Assembly: GCA_015232485.1 (NCBI GenBank)
Contig: JADFZP010000082.1
Span: 1 to 9,965, forward strand
Reading direction: 5' to 3'
From: Alphaproteobacteria bacterium
GTDB taxonomy: Bacteria > Pseudomonadota > Alphaproteobacteria > Rhodospirillales > Magnetospirillaceae
DNA: 9,965 nt
Shown: positions 1 to 5,889 of the stretch, one piece after another
Position numbering within the stretch: position 1 is the first letter of the stretch
Layout: the number at the start of each line of letters is the position of its first letter
Position numbers and translations under genes: made by a program
Notes under the pieces: model-generated
Databases searched by the model: none
Seen by the model: the letters and a program-made list of their open reading frames with translations, nothing else
What the model was told of the DNA's origin: nothing

Positions 1-429
1 GATCGCCACCCCCTCGGCGGCGCCTCGGCCGGCGATTTTGCCACGCGCCGCGTCGGCGGCGGCCTGCACCGCGCTCAGCACGTCGGCCGCCTGGATCGGC
101 TGCGGCAACAGATCGGTGATGCCCAGCCGCATCAGGCGGCGCATGCCGGCCAGCGACGCCCGCGCCGAGGTCACCACCACCATGCCGGCGCCTCCGGCGA
201 TCATCGCGGCCAGCGCGTTCATCTCGGCGTCGTCGTCCAAGTCGACGTCGACCAACATCAGCGACGGCGGCTGCGCCCCGGCCAAACCCGGCCCCACCGC
301 GGCGAGGCTGCCCATCGTGGTCTCGGCCGCGATGCCCGCCACCCCGGCCAGGGCGCGATCGACCGCCTCTTTGGCCTCGGGCGTGCGAAGCAGCGCCACC
401 ACCCGCATGCCCCGTCGTTTGTTCAGCAT
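1..429 (-). CDS. cpaE: CpaE/TadZ-like pilus localisation protein, N-terminal part (cut by window edge)
   Basis: The first 143 codons of a gene that runs off the left edge. The visible part looks like the atypical receiver domain at the front of CpaE/TadZ proteins, which in this family precedes a MinD-like ATPase domain and positions the Tad pilus machine at the cell pole. The fold pattern is readable: a first hydrophobic strand at residues 9-14, a strand ending in Asp61 (LMLVDVDL) where a receiver phospho-acceptor would lie, VVVTSA at 84-89 and DLLPQPI at 106-112. The acidic pair after the first strand is absent and the invariant Lys before Pro111 is Gln110, so normal phosphorylation is unlikely. 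The ATPase part (GGxGKT loop) would lie beyond the window. The start ATG lies 24 bases after the preceding TadE-like stop, with GGAGAG about 12 bases upstream; Met8 is an alternative start. The identification rests on this domain plus the neighbouring Tad genes. Confidence 0.8.
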   Translation of the reverse strand, partial: MLNKRRGMRVVALLRTPEAKEAVDRALAGVAGIAAETTMGSLAAVGPGLAGAQPPSLMLVDVDLDDDAEMNALAAMIAGGAGMVVVTSARASLAGMRRLMRLGITDLLPQPIQAADVLSAVQAAADAARGKIAGRGAAEGVAI

Positions 430-453
430 TTCCAAAGTGATCTCTCCACAAGC

Positions 454-1053
454 TCAGATGGTGTCGTCGCTCAGGTCCTCGCCCGCCAGCGTGGTGGCGA
501 AGGCCGGCATCGCCAACTGGCCGTTCATCCCCACCAGATCGTCGAGCACGATCAAATCGAAGGTCATGTTTTGCAGGCGGACGGTGACCGACAGCGGCTG
601 CCCGCCCGGACGGCCGACGAAGCCCAGCCCGACGAAGCGGTATTCGACCACGACGTTGCTTTCGTCGATGTCGGGCAGGATTTTGCGCATCTCGTCGACG
701 ATCGCCGTGAAGGCGACCCCGTCGAAGCCGTAGCCGTCGCAGCCGCCCGACTGGCAGACCACCGGATTTTGCGTCAGCGCGCAGGCGGCGATCGTCGCGC
801 CGGTGGCGGCATCCATGCAGGGCGTGCCGGCTTCGACGCCGTTGTCCATGCCGTCCGCCGTGGCCAATCCGGGCGCCACCATCGGCGAGACCACGGCGTA
901 GCGCGCCCCCATCTGGGTGGCCTTCTCGGCGCGCTGCCACTGCATCATCAGCAGGCTGGTCTCGAAGATGCCGAAGGTGATCACGGTCAGCAGCATGAAG
1001 ACGATGGCGAATTCGACCGCCGAGGAACCCCGATCATCGCGCCGCATGGTCAT
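454..1053 (-). CDS. TadE-like minor pseudopilin (TadE/TadF type), 199 aa
   Basis: A minor pseudopilin of the Tad system. Residues 1-9 are a short charged leader ending in Gly9. Then comes SSAVEF with Glu14 at +5 after Gly9, as in class III prepilin processing sites, and a hydrophobic segment at about 14-37. Processing by the Tad prepilin peptidase and insertion in the inner membrane with the C-terminus in the periplasm follow from the family. The periplasmic part has four cysteines (79, 91, 100, 105) that could form two disulfides. It is longer than the preceding pseudopilin, so it may play the TadF role, but I cannot separate TadE from TadF by eye. The ATG at 1053 overlaps the upstream TGA as ATGA. 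A GGGGGA sequence is placed better for the second ATG at 1047 (6-base spacer), so the true start may be two codons later. The open frame continues further upstream, inside the preceding gene, and that part is not used. Confidence 0.85.
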   Translation of the reverse strand: MTMRRDDRGSSAVEFAIVFMLLTVITFGIFETSLLMMQWQRAEKATQMGARYAVVSPMVAPGLATADGMDNGVEAGTPCMDAATGATIAACALTQNPVVCQSGGCDGYGFDGVAFTAIVDEMRKILPDIDESNVVVEYRFVGLGFVGRPGGQPLSVTVRLQNMTFDLIVLDDLVGMNGQLAMPAFATTLAGEDLSDDTI

Positions 1054-1505
1054 TCCCCCAGGTGACGCTGGACATGGCCGGCCGAGATGGTCAGTTGCTC
1101 GACCAGATCGAAGCCGAACATCGGCTTGAAGGCGTAGGACGCCTGGCCGTTCACCACCGGGATCATCGCGGCGCCGCGCCAAGTGCCGGCGGCGTTGTCC
1201 ACCCAGGTGATCTGGAACGAAACGGCGATCATGTCGTCGCCGCCCGCGCCCAGCAGCGGCGCGTCGCTGGTGTCGATCGAGCCGCGCTGGCCCAGATTGA
1301 TCGCCAGCCCCTGGAACACCGTCGAAGTGGGGTCCGGCGTGCGGGCCAGATAGCGGGTGGCGTCGCGGATCGACTTGGCGACGACGTGGTGCTGCCAGAC
1401 CGCGCGGCCCAGATCGACCACGGCGAACAGCATCAGGATCAGGAAGGGCAGCGTCAGGGCGAATTCGACGGCCGCCCCGCCGCGCCGGTCGCGAACGAGC
1501 ATCAT
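1050..1505 (-). CDS. tadE: TadE-like minor pseudopilin, 151 aa
   Basis: A classic small TadE-like protein. It has a basic N-terminus (residues 4-8), then Gly9-Gly10 and AAVEFALTLPF, with Glu14 at +5 from Gly9, and one hydrophobic helix at about 11-33. The remainder is a compact periplasmic domain without cysteines. By family knowledge it is processed by the Tad prepilin peptidase and acts as a minor pseudopilin needed for fibre assembly. It begins 4 bases after the tadG stop and overlaps the next pseudopilin by ATGA, so the three pseudopilin genes are probably made in coupled fashion. The start is an ATGATG pair with a weak GGTGA upstream; either Met could be used. Confidence 0.88.
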   Translation of the reverse strand: MMLVRDRRGGAAVEFALTLPFLILMLFAVVDLGRAVWQHHVVAKSIRDATRYLARTPDPTSTVFQGLAINLGQRGSIDTSDAPLLGAGGDDMIAVSFQITWVDNAAGTWRGAAMIPVVNGQASYAFKPMFGFDLVEQLTISAGHVQRHLGE

Positions 1506-1509
1506 GGCG

Positions 1510-2856
1510 TCACCGATAAAGCTGGATCATGTCGTGCAGGATTTCGGACATCCCGCCCATCGTCGAAACACTGACCACCTCGAGATAGATCGCCACCTGG
1601 CTGGCCGCGCTGGGCACCGGCTCGGTCATGAAGGCTTCGAGATAGGCGATGGCGGGAATGTCGTCGTCGTTGCCGGCGATACCCTGCTCCAGGCAGTTCA
1701 CCACCGCCATGTAGAGCACCCGGCGGTCGGGGTCGTCGCTGGGGGTGACGCCGCTGCACTGTGGCGCGCCGTTCTCCAGCGTCGTTCCGGTGGCGGGATC
1801 GGCGTTGGGGATGGCCGCGTTGTCGATCTCCCAGCGATAGGCCTGATAGCGGGTGGTCACCCCGGCCGGCGGGCTGCCGCCGTGATTGACCGACCAATAG
1901 CCGGCCAGATCCCAGACGCCGTCGCCGAAGCGCTCGCAGGTGCCGGCGATCAGGCAGGCGTCGCGCGGCAGGCCCATCGCCTGGGGCGGGCTGGCGGTGG
2001 TCGGGTTGCACGGATTGCCGCCGACCACCATGCCCTTGGTGACGTTGCGGGCCGGGCGGTAGGCCGGATTGTTCTTCGAGCCGGCGAAATAGGGCGCCTC
2101 GTACATGTCGAAGCGGGTGTTCAAGGCGGTGCGCACCGAATTGACCTGCCCCGGCCGGATGTCGACGCCGGGGCCATAGCAGTTGGGCGGATTGGCCGAG
2201 GCCAGGAAGCCGGCCACGGCGGCCGCGCCGCTGTTGCCGGTCGGCGGATCGAGCAGCCCGAAGGTGCCGGGCGCCCATTGCGCGCCCTGCCCCTGGCTCT
2301 TGACCAGGATCTGCTGGCCGACCGTCGCGCTGAACGGGGCGCCAACGCCCAGTGTGGCCTCGAACGGATTGCAGATCATCAAGGGCGGGATGCGGCAGGC
2401 GACCTGCATGAAGCCGGCGATGGCGCGGGCGTTGGTGGTGACCAGCTTCGGCCCGGCCAGGGCGGCGATCAGGCTGGATGTGACCGAGCGCGGCTGAACC
2501 GTCACCTCGACGAAGCGGGCCTCGGTGTCGTCGGCCGCCTCGTTGGCGGCGTCGCGCAGGAAGCGGATATTGGCGACCGCGACGGTGGCGCCCAGCCCGT
2601 CATCGGCATGCGACTGGCTGTTGCTTCCGAAGGTGCCGGCGATGGCGGCCTGGGCGCTGGCCATCGCTCCGGCGCCGCCGTCCAATTCGGCGGCGCCGGC
2701 CAGCGCGGCGGCGTCGGCGGCGTTCTGAAGCTGACTGCTCAGCACCATGGCGCGGCCCAGATCGATCGCCAGGGCGCCCGCCCCCAACAACGCGGCGGCG
2801 GTCACCGCCACCTGCACCGCGACGGTGCCGCTCCGATCCCGCCACAGGCTGGTCAT
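1510..2856 (-). CDS. tadG: TadG-like pilus assembly protein, 448 aa
   Basis: A large Tad pseudopilin-like protein. The N-terminus (residues 6-56) is the TadE/G-like membrane anchor: RDRSGTVAV, a hydrophobic helix at about 12-32, then IDLGRAMVL and the family signature LQNAADAAALAGA at 43-55. The rest is predicted to be periplasmic. It contains eight cysteines (154, 162, 226, 283, 301, 307, 367, 388), an even number that suggests disulfides, and a CxxxPLMICNPFEA-like stretch at 154-167. The protein ends in a strand-rich segment (VAIYLEVVSV) and LYR. TadG is thought to link the pilus machine to the envelope, though its exact role is poorly defined. There is no MIDAS-type DxSxS motif, so I see no von Willebrand A domain. 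The ATG at 2856 overlaps the stop of the lipoprotein gene (ATGA); the 27 codons of open frame upstream have no family match and lie inside that gene. Confidence 0.88.
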   Translation of the reverse strand: MTSLWRDRSGTVAVQVAVTAAALLGAGALAIDLGRAMVLSSQLQNAADAAALAGAAELDGGAGAMASAQAAIAGTFGSNSQSHADDGLGATVAVANIRFLRDAANEAADDTEARFVEVTVQPRSVTSSLIAALAGPKLVTTNARAIAGFMQVACRIPPLMICNPFEATLGVGAPFSATVGQQILVKSQGQGAQWAPGTFGLLDPPTGNSGAAAVAGFLASANPPNCYGPGVDIRPGQVNSVRTALNTRFDMYEAPYFAGSKNNPAYRPARNVTKGMVVGGNPCNPTTASPPQAMGLPRDACLIAGTCERFGDGVWDLAGYWSVNHGGSPPAGVTTRYQAYRWEIDNAAIPNADPATGTTLENGAPQCSGVTPSDDPDRRVLYMAVVNCLEQGIAGNDDDIPAIAYLEAFMTEPVPSAASQVAIYLEVVSVSTMGGMSEILHDMIQLYR

Positions 2857-3128
2857 TTGCCCGCCCCGCCCTGGGTGACATCCGAGGTGCCCAGGCGCGG
2901 CGGCTGGCGCACCTGGCCGTCGCTGTAGCGCTGCCACGCGGCGCCGGCCCGTTTGCCGTCGCCCATGGTGGGGGTCTCGGGCGGCGGCGCCGGATTGACC
3001 GTCTGCGCGGCGATATTATGGCGGACGGTGTCGCCGAAGCCGGGGGTCAGGGTGGCTTGCGGCGTGATGTCGCAGGCGCCCAAGCCCAGCACGGGAACGA
3101 GAGCGAGAACGAGGATGATGCGCTTCAT
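2853..3128 (-). CDS. Small Tad-locus lipoprotein in the cpaD position, 91 aa
   Basis: A 91-residue lipoprotein. A type II signal peptide is clear: MKR, a hydrophobic stretch at 4-16 and lipobox L16-G17-A18-C19. The mature part carries FGDTVRHNIAAQTVNP at 34-49 and, after a Pro-rich linker, GKRAGAAWQRYSDGQV at 57-72. This layout (FG, several residues, N-x-A-x-Q, NP, then R...YxxG) resembles the C-terminal signature I remember for CpaD pilus lipoproteins, but the protein is far shorter than CpaD (about 200 residues). Its place between cpaC and the pseudopilin genes also fits a CpaD-like partner of the secretin. Asp20 follows the lipidated Cys, which in enterobacteria favours inner-membrane retention. 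The start chosen is the ATG at 3128, with GAGG 6 bases upstream; a GTG at 3140 overlapping the cpaC stop is the alternative. The lipoprotein call is firm; the CpaD link is inference. Confidence 0.82.
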   Translation of the reverse strand: MKRIILVLALVPVLGLGACDITPQATLTPGFGDTVRHNIAAQTVNPAPPPETPTMGDGKRAGAAWQRYSDGQVRQPPRLGTSDVTQGGAGK

Positions 3129-3136
3129 GGGACGCC

Positions 3137-4567
3137 TCACTTGACGATGTGGCCGTACTGGCCTTCGATGCCGCCGCCCTGCGGACCCAGCACGCGGCGG
3201 GCCGACACGGGCCGGGCCATCGCCGAGGCGGGGGCCTCGACGCGGCCCATCAGGAACAGGTCCAGATCCGAGGGGGGCAGGAAGCCGTCGGTCGGCGCGG
3301 CCAGCATGTTGGACTCGACCGGGCGCACCAGACGCGGGCTGACGATGATCACCAGCTCGCTCTCGCGCCGCTGGAATTCCGAGCTGCGGAACAAGGCGCC
3401 CAGCACCGGCACGTCGCCGATCCCCGGCAACTGGCGGACCTGATCCGAGAAGTCGCTTTGCAGCAGGCCGGCGATGGCGAAGGACTGGCCGTCGCGCAGC
3501 TCGACCGTGGTGGTGGCGCGCCGCGTCGACAGGCCGGGGATCATGAAGCCCGACAGGGTCACCGCGTTCTGGCGGTCGATCTGGCTGACCTCGGGGCTGA
3601 CCACCAGATTGATCAGGTCGCGCCCGACCACGGTCGGGGTGAAGGCCAGGCTGACGCCGAACTGCTTGAACTCGATGGTGATGGTGACGTCGCCGCCATC
3701 GTCGGTGTTCTGCGCCACCGGCACGGGGAACTCGCCGCCGGCCAGGAAGTTGGCGGTGTCGCCCGACATGGCGACCAGATTGGGCTCGGCCAGGATCTTG
3801 ACCACGCCCTTCTCCTCCAACGCGTCGAGCAGCAGGTCCAGCGTCACGAACGGCGTCGTCCAGTGGCCCAGCGCGGTGGCGAAGCGGTTGAGGTCCAGCG
3901 TGTCCAGCGTGTCGAAGGCGAAGAAGTCCTCGCCGCCCAGGATGAAGCTGGGCTTGATGCCCAATTCGCGGGCCACGCTGCGCGACACCTCGGCGATGCG
4001 CACCGCCAGCATGACCTGCTGGCTGCCATTGACCTCGAGCAGGTTGGTCACCTTGCCGGGGGCGAAGCGCTCGGCGACCTGGGCGGCGCGGCCGGCGATC
4101 TGCGGGCTGGAGACCCGCCCCGACAGCACCACCGAGTCGTTGACCGCCCGCACCTCGATCGGCTCGCCCGGCATCAGGTCGTTCAGGCGGGTCTTGATGC
4201 CGCCGACATCGTGGCCGACCACCAGGTCGAGCACGGCCAGCAACTCCTTGCGCGGGCCGTAGACCGACAGGTTGGTGGTGCCCAGCGCCTTGCCCAGCAC
4301 ATAGACCGAACGGTTGGTCAGCGGCAGCACGTCGGCGATCTGCGGATTGCCCACCGACAACTCGCGGAAGGGCTGGTCCAGCCGCACGACCTGCGACTTG
4401 TTGACGGCGACCACCAGATCGCCGGCATGCACGTCGTCGCGCAAGGTGAGTCCGGGCCTCCCCTGGGCGGCGGCCGGGGGCGGGTCGGCCAGCAGGACCG
4501 GGGCGGCGACGGCCAGCGCCGTCGCGGCGTGAAGGAACATGCGGCCAAGGGGGAGGCGAAGGGTCAT
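3137..4567 (-). CDS. cpaC: CpaC/RcpA-type Tad pilus secretin, 476 aa
   Basis: The outer-membrane secretin through which the Flp fibre leaves the cell. A signal peptide covers about residues 1-35 (basic start, hydrophobic 11-26, AAAQG). Next comes the N-terminal pilus-formation domain (about 45-115: LVVAVNKSQVVRL, VGNPQIADVLPL, TTNLSVYG), a BON-like segment at about 120-180 (VNDSVVLSGRVSS) and the secretin domain at about 185-415. Secretin signatures include LAEPNLVAMSG (259-269), GGEFPVPV (277-284), PEVSQID (325-331) and VPVLGALFRS...ESELVIIVSPRLV (386-414). A tail of about 60 residues ending GGIEGQYGHIVK is of the kind seen in this subfamily. The ATG at 4567 has AAGGA 7 bases upstream and starts 17 bases after the cpaB stop. 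The frame stays open far upstream through cpaB, but that part is an out-of-frame shadow of cpaB. Length and order match the family. Confidence 0.95.
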   Translation of the reverse strand: MTLRLPLGRMFLHAATALAVAAPVLLADPPPAAAQGRPGLTLRDDVHAGDLVVAVNKSQVVRLDQPFRELSVGNPQIADVLPLTNRSVYVLGKALGTTNLSVYGPRKELLAVLDLVVGHDVGGIKTRLNDLMPGEPIEVRAVNDSVVLSGRVSSPQIAGRAAQVAERFAPGKVTNLLEVNGSQQVMLAVRIAEVSRSVARELGIKPSFILGGEDFFAFDTLDTLDLNRFATALGHWTTPFVTLDLLLDALEEKGVVKILAEPNLVAMSGDTANFLAGGEFPVPVAQNTDDGGDVTITIEFKQFGVSLAFTPTVVGRDLINLVVSPEVSQIDRQNAVTLSGFMIPGLSTRRATTTVELRDGQSFAIAGLLQSDFSDQVRQLPGIGDVPVLGALFRSSEFQRRESELVIIVSPRLVRPVESNMLAAPTDGFLPPSDLDLFLMGRVEAPASAMARPVSARRVLGPQGGGIEGQYGHIVK

Positions 4568-4584
4568 GGATCGTCCTTTCGGGT

Positions 4585-5433
4585 CTATCGGGCCTCGCGG
4601 GTCACGTGGTAGTTCGAGGCGGCGGTGCCCCGCAGGATGCGCACGCTGAAGCCCGGATCGGCGGCGGGGCGGAGCGGGGCGATGGGCGGCTGGGCCTGCG
4701 GCGAGGGGCCGCTTTTCAGGTCGGACAGGGTGATGGTGCGGACCTGCGCGGCGATCGCGTCGGTGTGGTTGCGCAAGGCGAGGCCCAGCGTGCCGACCTG
4801 TTGCGCCAGGGTGATCCTTTGCGCCTGGTCGGGGGTCACCTCCAGGGTCACGGCGCGCGCCACCTGGGGCTTGTCCTTGCGGTCGCTGGCCTCCTGGTCG
4901 ATGCCCAGCACCTTGACGTTCTGCAACAGAATGTCGGTGGTGGCGTGGGCGTCGCGGTCCATCTCGCGGGTGATCATCACGTCGACGTGGTCGCCGGGCA
5001 GCACGAAGCCCGCCACCCCGTTGACGTCGTTGACGCGGATGGTCACCGCCCGCATGTCGGCGGCGATGATCGTGCTCAACGTGGCGCGCCCGCCCAGGCC
5101 CGAAACCTTCGAGGCCAGAATCGGTTCGCTCGGCTCCATCGACTTCAACACCACCCGATCCTCGCCGCCCGCGACTCCCAACACCTCTTCGATGGTGCCG
5201 AAGGCGCCCGGCGGCACGCTGGCCTGGGGCCAAGTGACTTCCTGCAGGTGCTCCCGATTGATCCGGTTGCCGAAGGTCAAGGCGGTGCGGGCGACCACGA
5301 TCGTGGTGACTGGCAGGGGGGGATCGGATGGGCCGCCACCCCCCTTGCCCTCCAGCAGATTGCGGACCAGGGCGACGGACGACACGCCCAGGACCAGGGC
5401 GAAGCCCAGCATCATGAAGGCACGGTTTCTCAT
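4585..5433 (-). CDS. cpaB: CpaB/RcpC Flp pilus assembly protein, 282 aa
   Basis: A periplasmic, membrane-anchored partner of the secretin. There is one N-terminal hydrophobic segment (about 7-24) and a Gly/Pro linker. A SAF domain follows at about 42-110 (VTTIVVARTALTFG, EVTWPQASVPPGAF, ILASKVSG), and then the RcpC-type core: VTIRVNDVNGVAGFVLPGDHV at 130-150, DILLQNVKVLGID at 167-179 and AVTLEVTPDQAQ at 194-205. The end has the usual RGTAASNYHV. In the Tad system CpaB/RcpC is thought to act with CpaC at the outer-membrane channel. The start at 5433 has AAAGGA 6 bases upstream. It is separated from flp by 70 bases containing a strong hairpin, and cpaC follows 17 bases downstream, so cpaB is the first gene of the assembly block. 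Confidence 0.95.
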   Translation of the reverse strand: MRNRAFMMLGFALVLGVSSVALVRNLLEGKGGGGPSDPPLPVTTIVVARTALTFGNRINREHLQEVTWPQASVPPGAFGTIEEVLGVAGGEDRVVLKSMEPSEPILASKVSGLGGRATLSTIIAADMRAVTIRVNDVNGVAGFVLPGDHVDVMITREMDRDAHATTDILLQNVKVLGIDQEASDRKDKPQVARAVTLEVTPDQAQRITLAQQVGTLGLALRNHTDAIAAQVRTITLSDLKSGPSPQAQPPIAPLRPAADPGFSVRILRGTAASNYHVTREAR

Positions 5434-5459
5434 CGGGATTCCTTTGGGCCGGGGTCTGG

Positions 5460-5494
5460 AAAGGGGGGCGCCGCGACCCGACGGCCGCGGCGCC
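5460..5494 (-). terminator. GC-rich hairpin between flp and cpaB (attenuator or mRNA-end element)
   Basis: Reading the minus strand, 9 bases after the flp stop, a perfect 9-bp stem GGCGCCGCG / CGCGGCGCC (5494-5486 and 5475-5467) encloses a 10-base loop and is followed by CCCCTTT. The T tract is too short for a strong intrinsic terminator. Partial termination or protection of the flp mRNA 3' end would be expected to make pilin more abundant than the downstream assembly proteins, a common arrangement for pilin genes. The stem is seen directly; its function is inferred. Confidence 0.55.
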
Positions 5495-5503
5495 GGCCGC
5501 GTC

Positions 5504-5680
5504 TCAGGTCCCGGCGGCGGTGACCGCGGTGGAGATCTCGTTGAACTTGGCGTCCAACGCGGTGCCCGTGGCGGTGACGCCGCCGATGATGACGATGGCG
5601 ATCAGCGCGGCGATCAGGCCATACTCGATCGCGGTGGCGCCGCTTTCCTCACGGGCAAGACGGGCGATGAACTTCAGCAT
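5504..5680 (-). CDS. flp: Flp/PilA-type major pilin, 58 aa
   Basis: The structural subunit of the Tad pilus. The precursor has a 14-residue basic leader ending in Gly14, then ATAIEYGLIAALIAIVIIGG. The cleavage site Gly14/Ala15 with Glu19 at +5 and Tyr20 at +6 is the Flp signature, giving a mature protein of 44 residues dominated by one hydrophobic helix (about 20-34) and a short polar tail. Processing by a CpaA/TadV-type prepilin peptidase is expected, but that gene is not in the window. The ATG at 5680 is chosen because GGAG (5690-5687) lies exactly 6 bases upstream; an ATG at 5686 is too close to that site. It stands at the head of the Tad block, with its own long upstream region and a hairpin downstream. 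Confidence 0.96.
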   Translation of the reverse strand: MLKFIARLAREESGATAIEYGLIAALIAIVIIGGVTATGTALDAKFNEISTAVTAAGT

Positions 5681-5685
5681 GTACA

Positions 5686-5794
5686 TCTCCAAAGGTTATG
5701 ACCAAAGGGCTGCACCATTGGGCCGTCGAGACGAAGGCGATACCGTTTGCCTTTGTTCCCGGCCCTGACGCGATGCAGATTTTGTCTTTGGAGA
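5686..5794 (-). promoter_or_regulatory. Possible structured flp leader that can pair with the ribosome binding site
   Basis: On the minus strand upstream of flp, four inverted repeats are nested in order. TCTCCAAAG (5794-5786) pairs with CTTTGGAGA (5694-5686), which contains the flp ribosome binding site. CTGCA (5778-5774) pairs with TGCAG (5714-5710), CGGCCC-type arms at 5765-5760 with 5725-5720, and AAGGC (5753-5749) with GCCTT (5738-5734). The upstream CCAAAG can instead pair 6 bp with an earlier CTTTGG copy (5707-5702), which would leave the binding site free. Together this looks like a rod-like 5' leader with two competing pairings. It only matters if transcription starts upstream of 5794, and I cannot identify that start. 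The repeats are seen directly; the regulatory role is a hypothesis. Confidence 0.4.
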
Positions 5795-5800
5795 GCATCT

Positions 5801-5825
5801 TTTTCGCCTGGGAATTTGGCGAAAA
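5801..5825. promoter_or_regulatory. 25-bp dyad TTTTCGCC-N9-GGCGAAAA upstream of flp
   Basis: A perfect 8-bp inverted repeat with a 9-base centre lies 121 bases upstream of the flp start, in the spacer that also follows the HNH gene. The T bases are on the outer 5' side and the A bases on the outer 3' side, so on neither strand is there a hairpin followed by a T run, and a terminator is unlikely. The symmetry fits an operator for a dimeric regulator or the first hairpin of the flp leader. No regulator is assigned. Confidence 0.4.
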
Positions 5826-5889
5826 CTTGGCCCGTCGGGGGGTCTTCACGACCCGCCCGCGTCCACTACGGCCATTTCGGATAGGTTCA
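5826..5889. other. Remainder of the HNH-flp spacer
   Basis: This is the part of the 209-base spacer immediately after the HNH stop. The only structure I see is a 5-bp hairpin GGGTC-N5-GACCC at 5840-5854, without a T tract. I could not identify convincing -35/-10 or sigma-54 elements for flp here or further downstream. No open frame with believable coding character is present. Confidence 0.3.

Noticed and set aside
1357..2928. A 523-codon open frame on the plus strand opposite tadG, and similar long frames at 3149-4612 and 4606-5523
   Set aside because: They lie exactly antisense to well-recognised Tad genes, have His/Arg/Gly/Ala-rich composition typical of GC-rich shadow frames, and show no family motifs.
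4568..5233. Upstream in-frame extension of cpaC giving a 698-residue protein
   Set aside because: The extension runs through cpaB in another frame and is Arg/Gly/His-rich; the clear signal peptide and AAGGA site support the start at 4567.
5801..5825. Rho-independent terminator of the HNH gene
   Set aside because: The stem has T bases 5' and A bases 3' on both strands and no T run after it, so it does not fit an intrinsic terminator.
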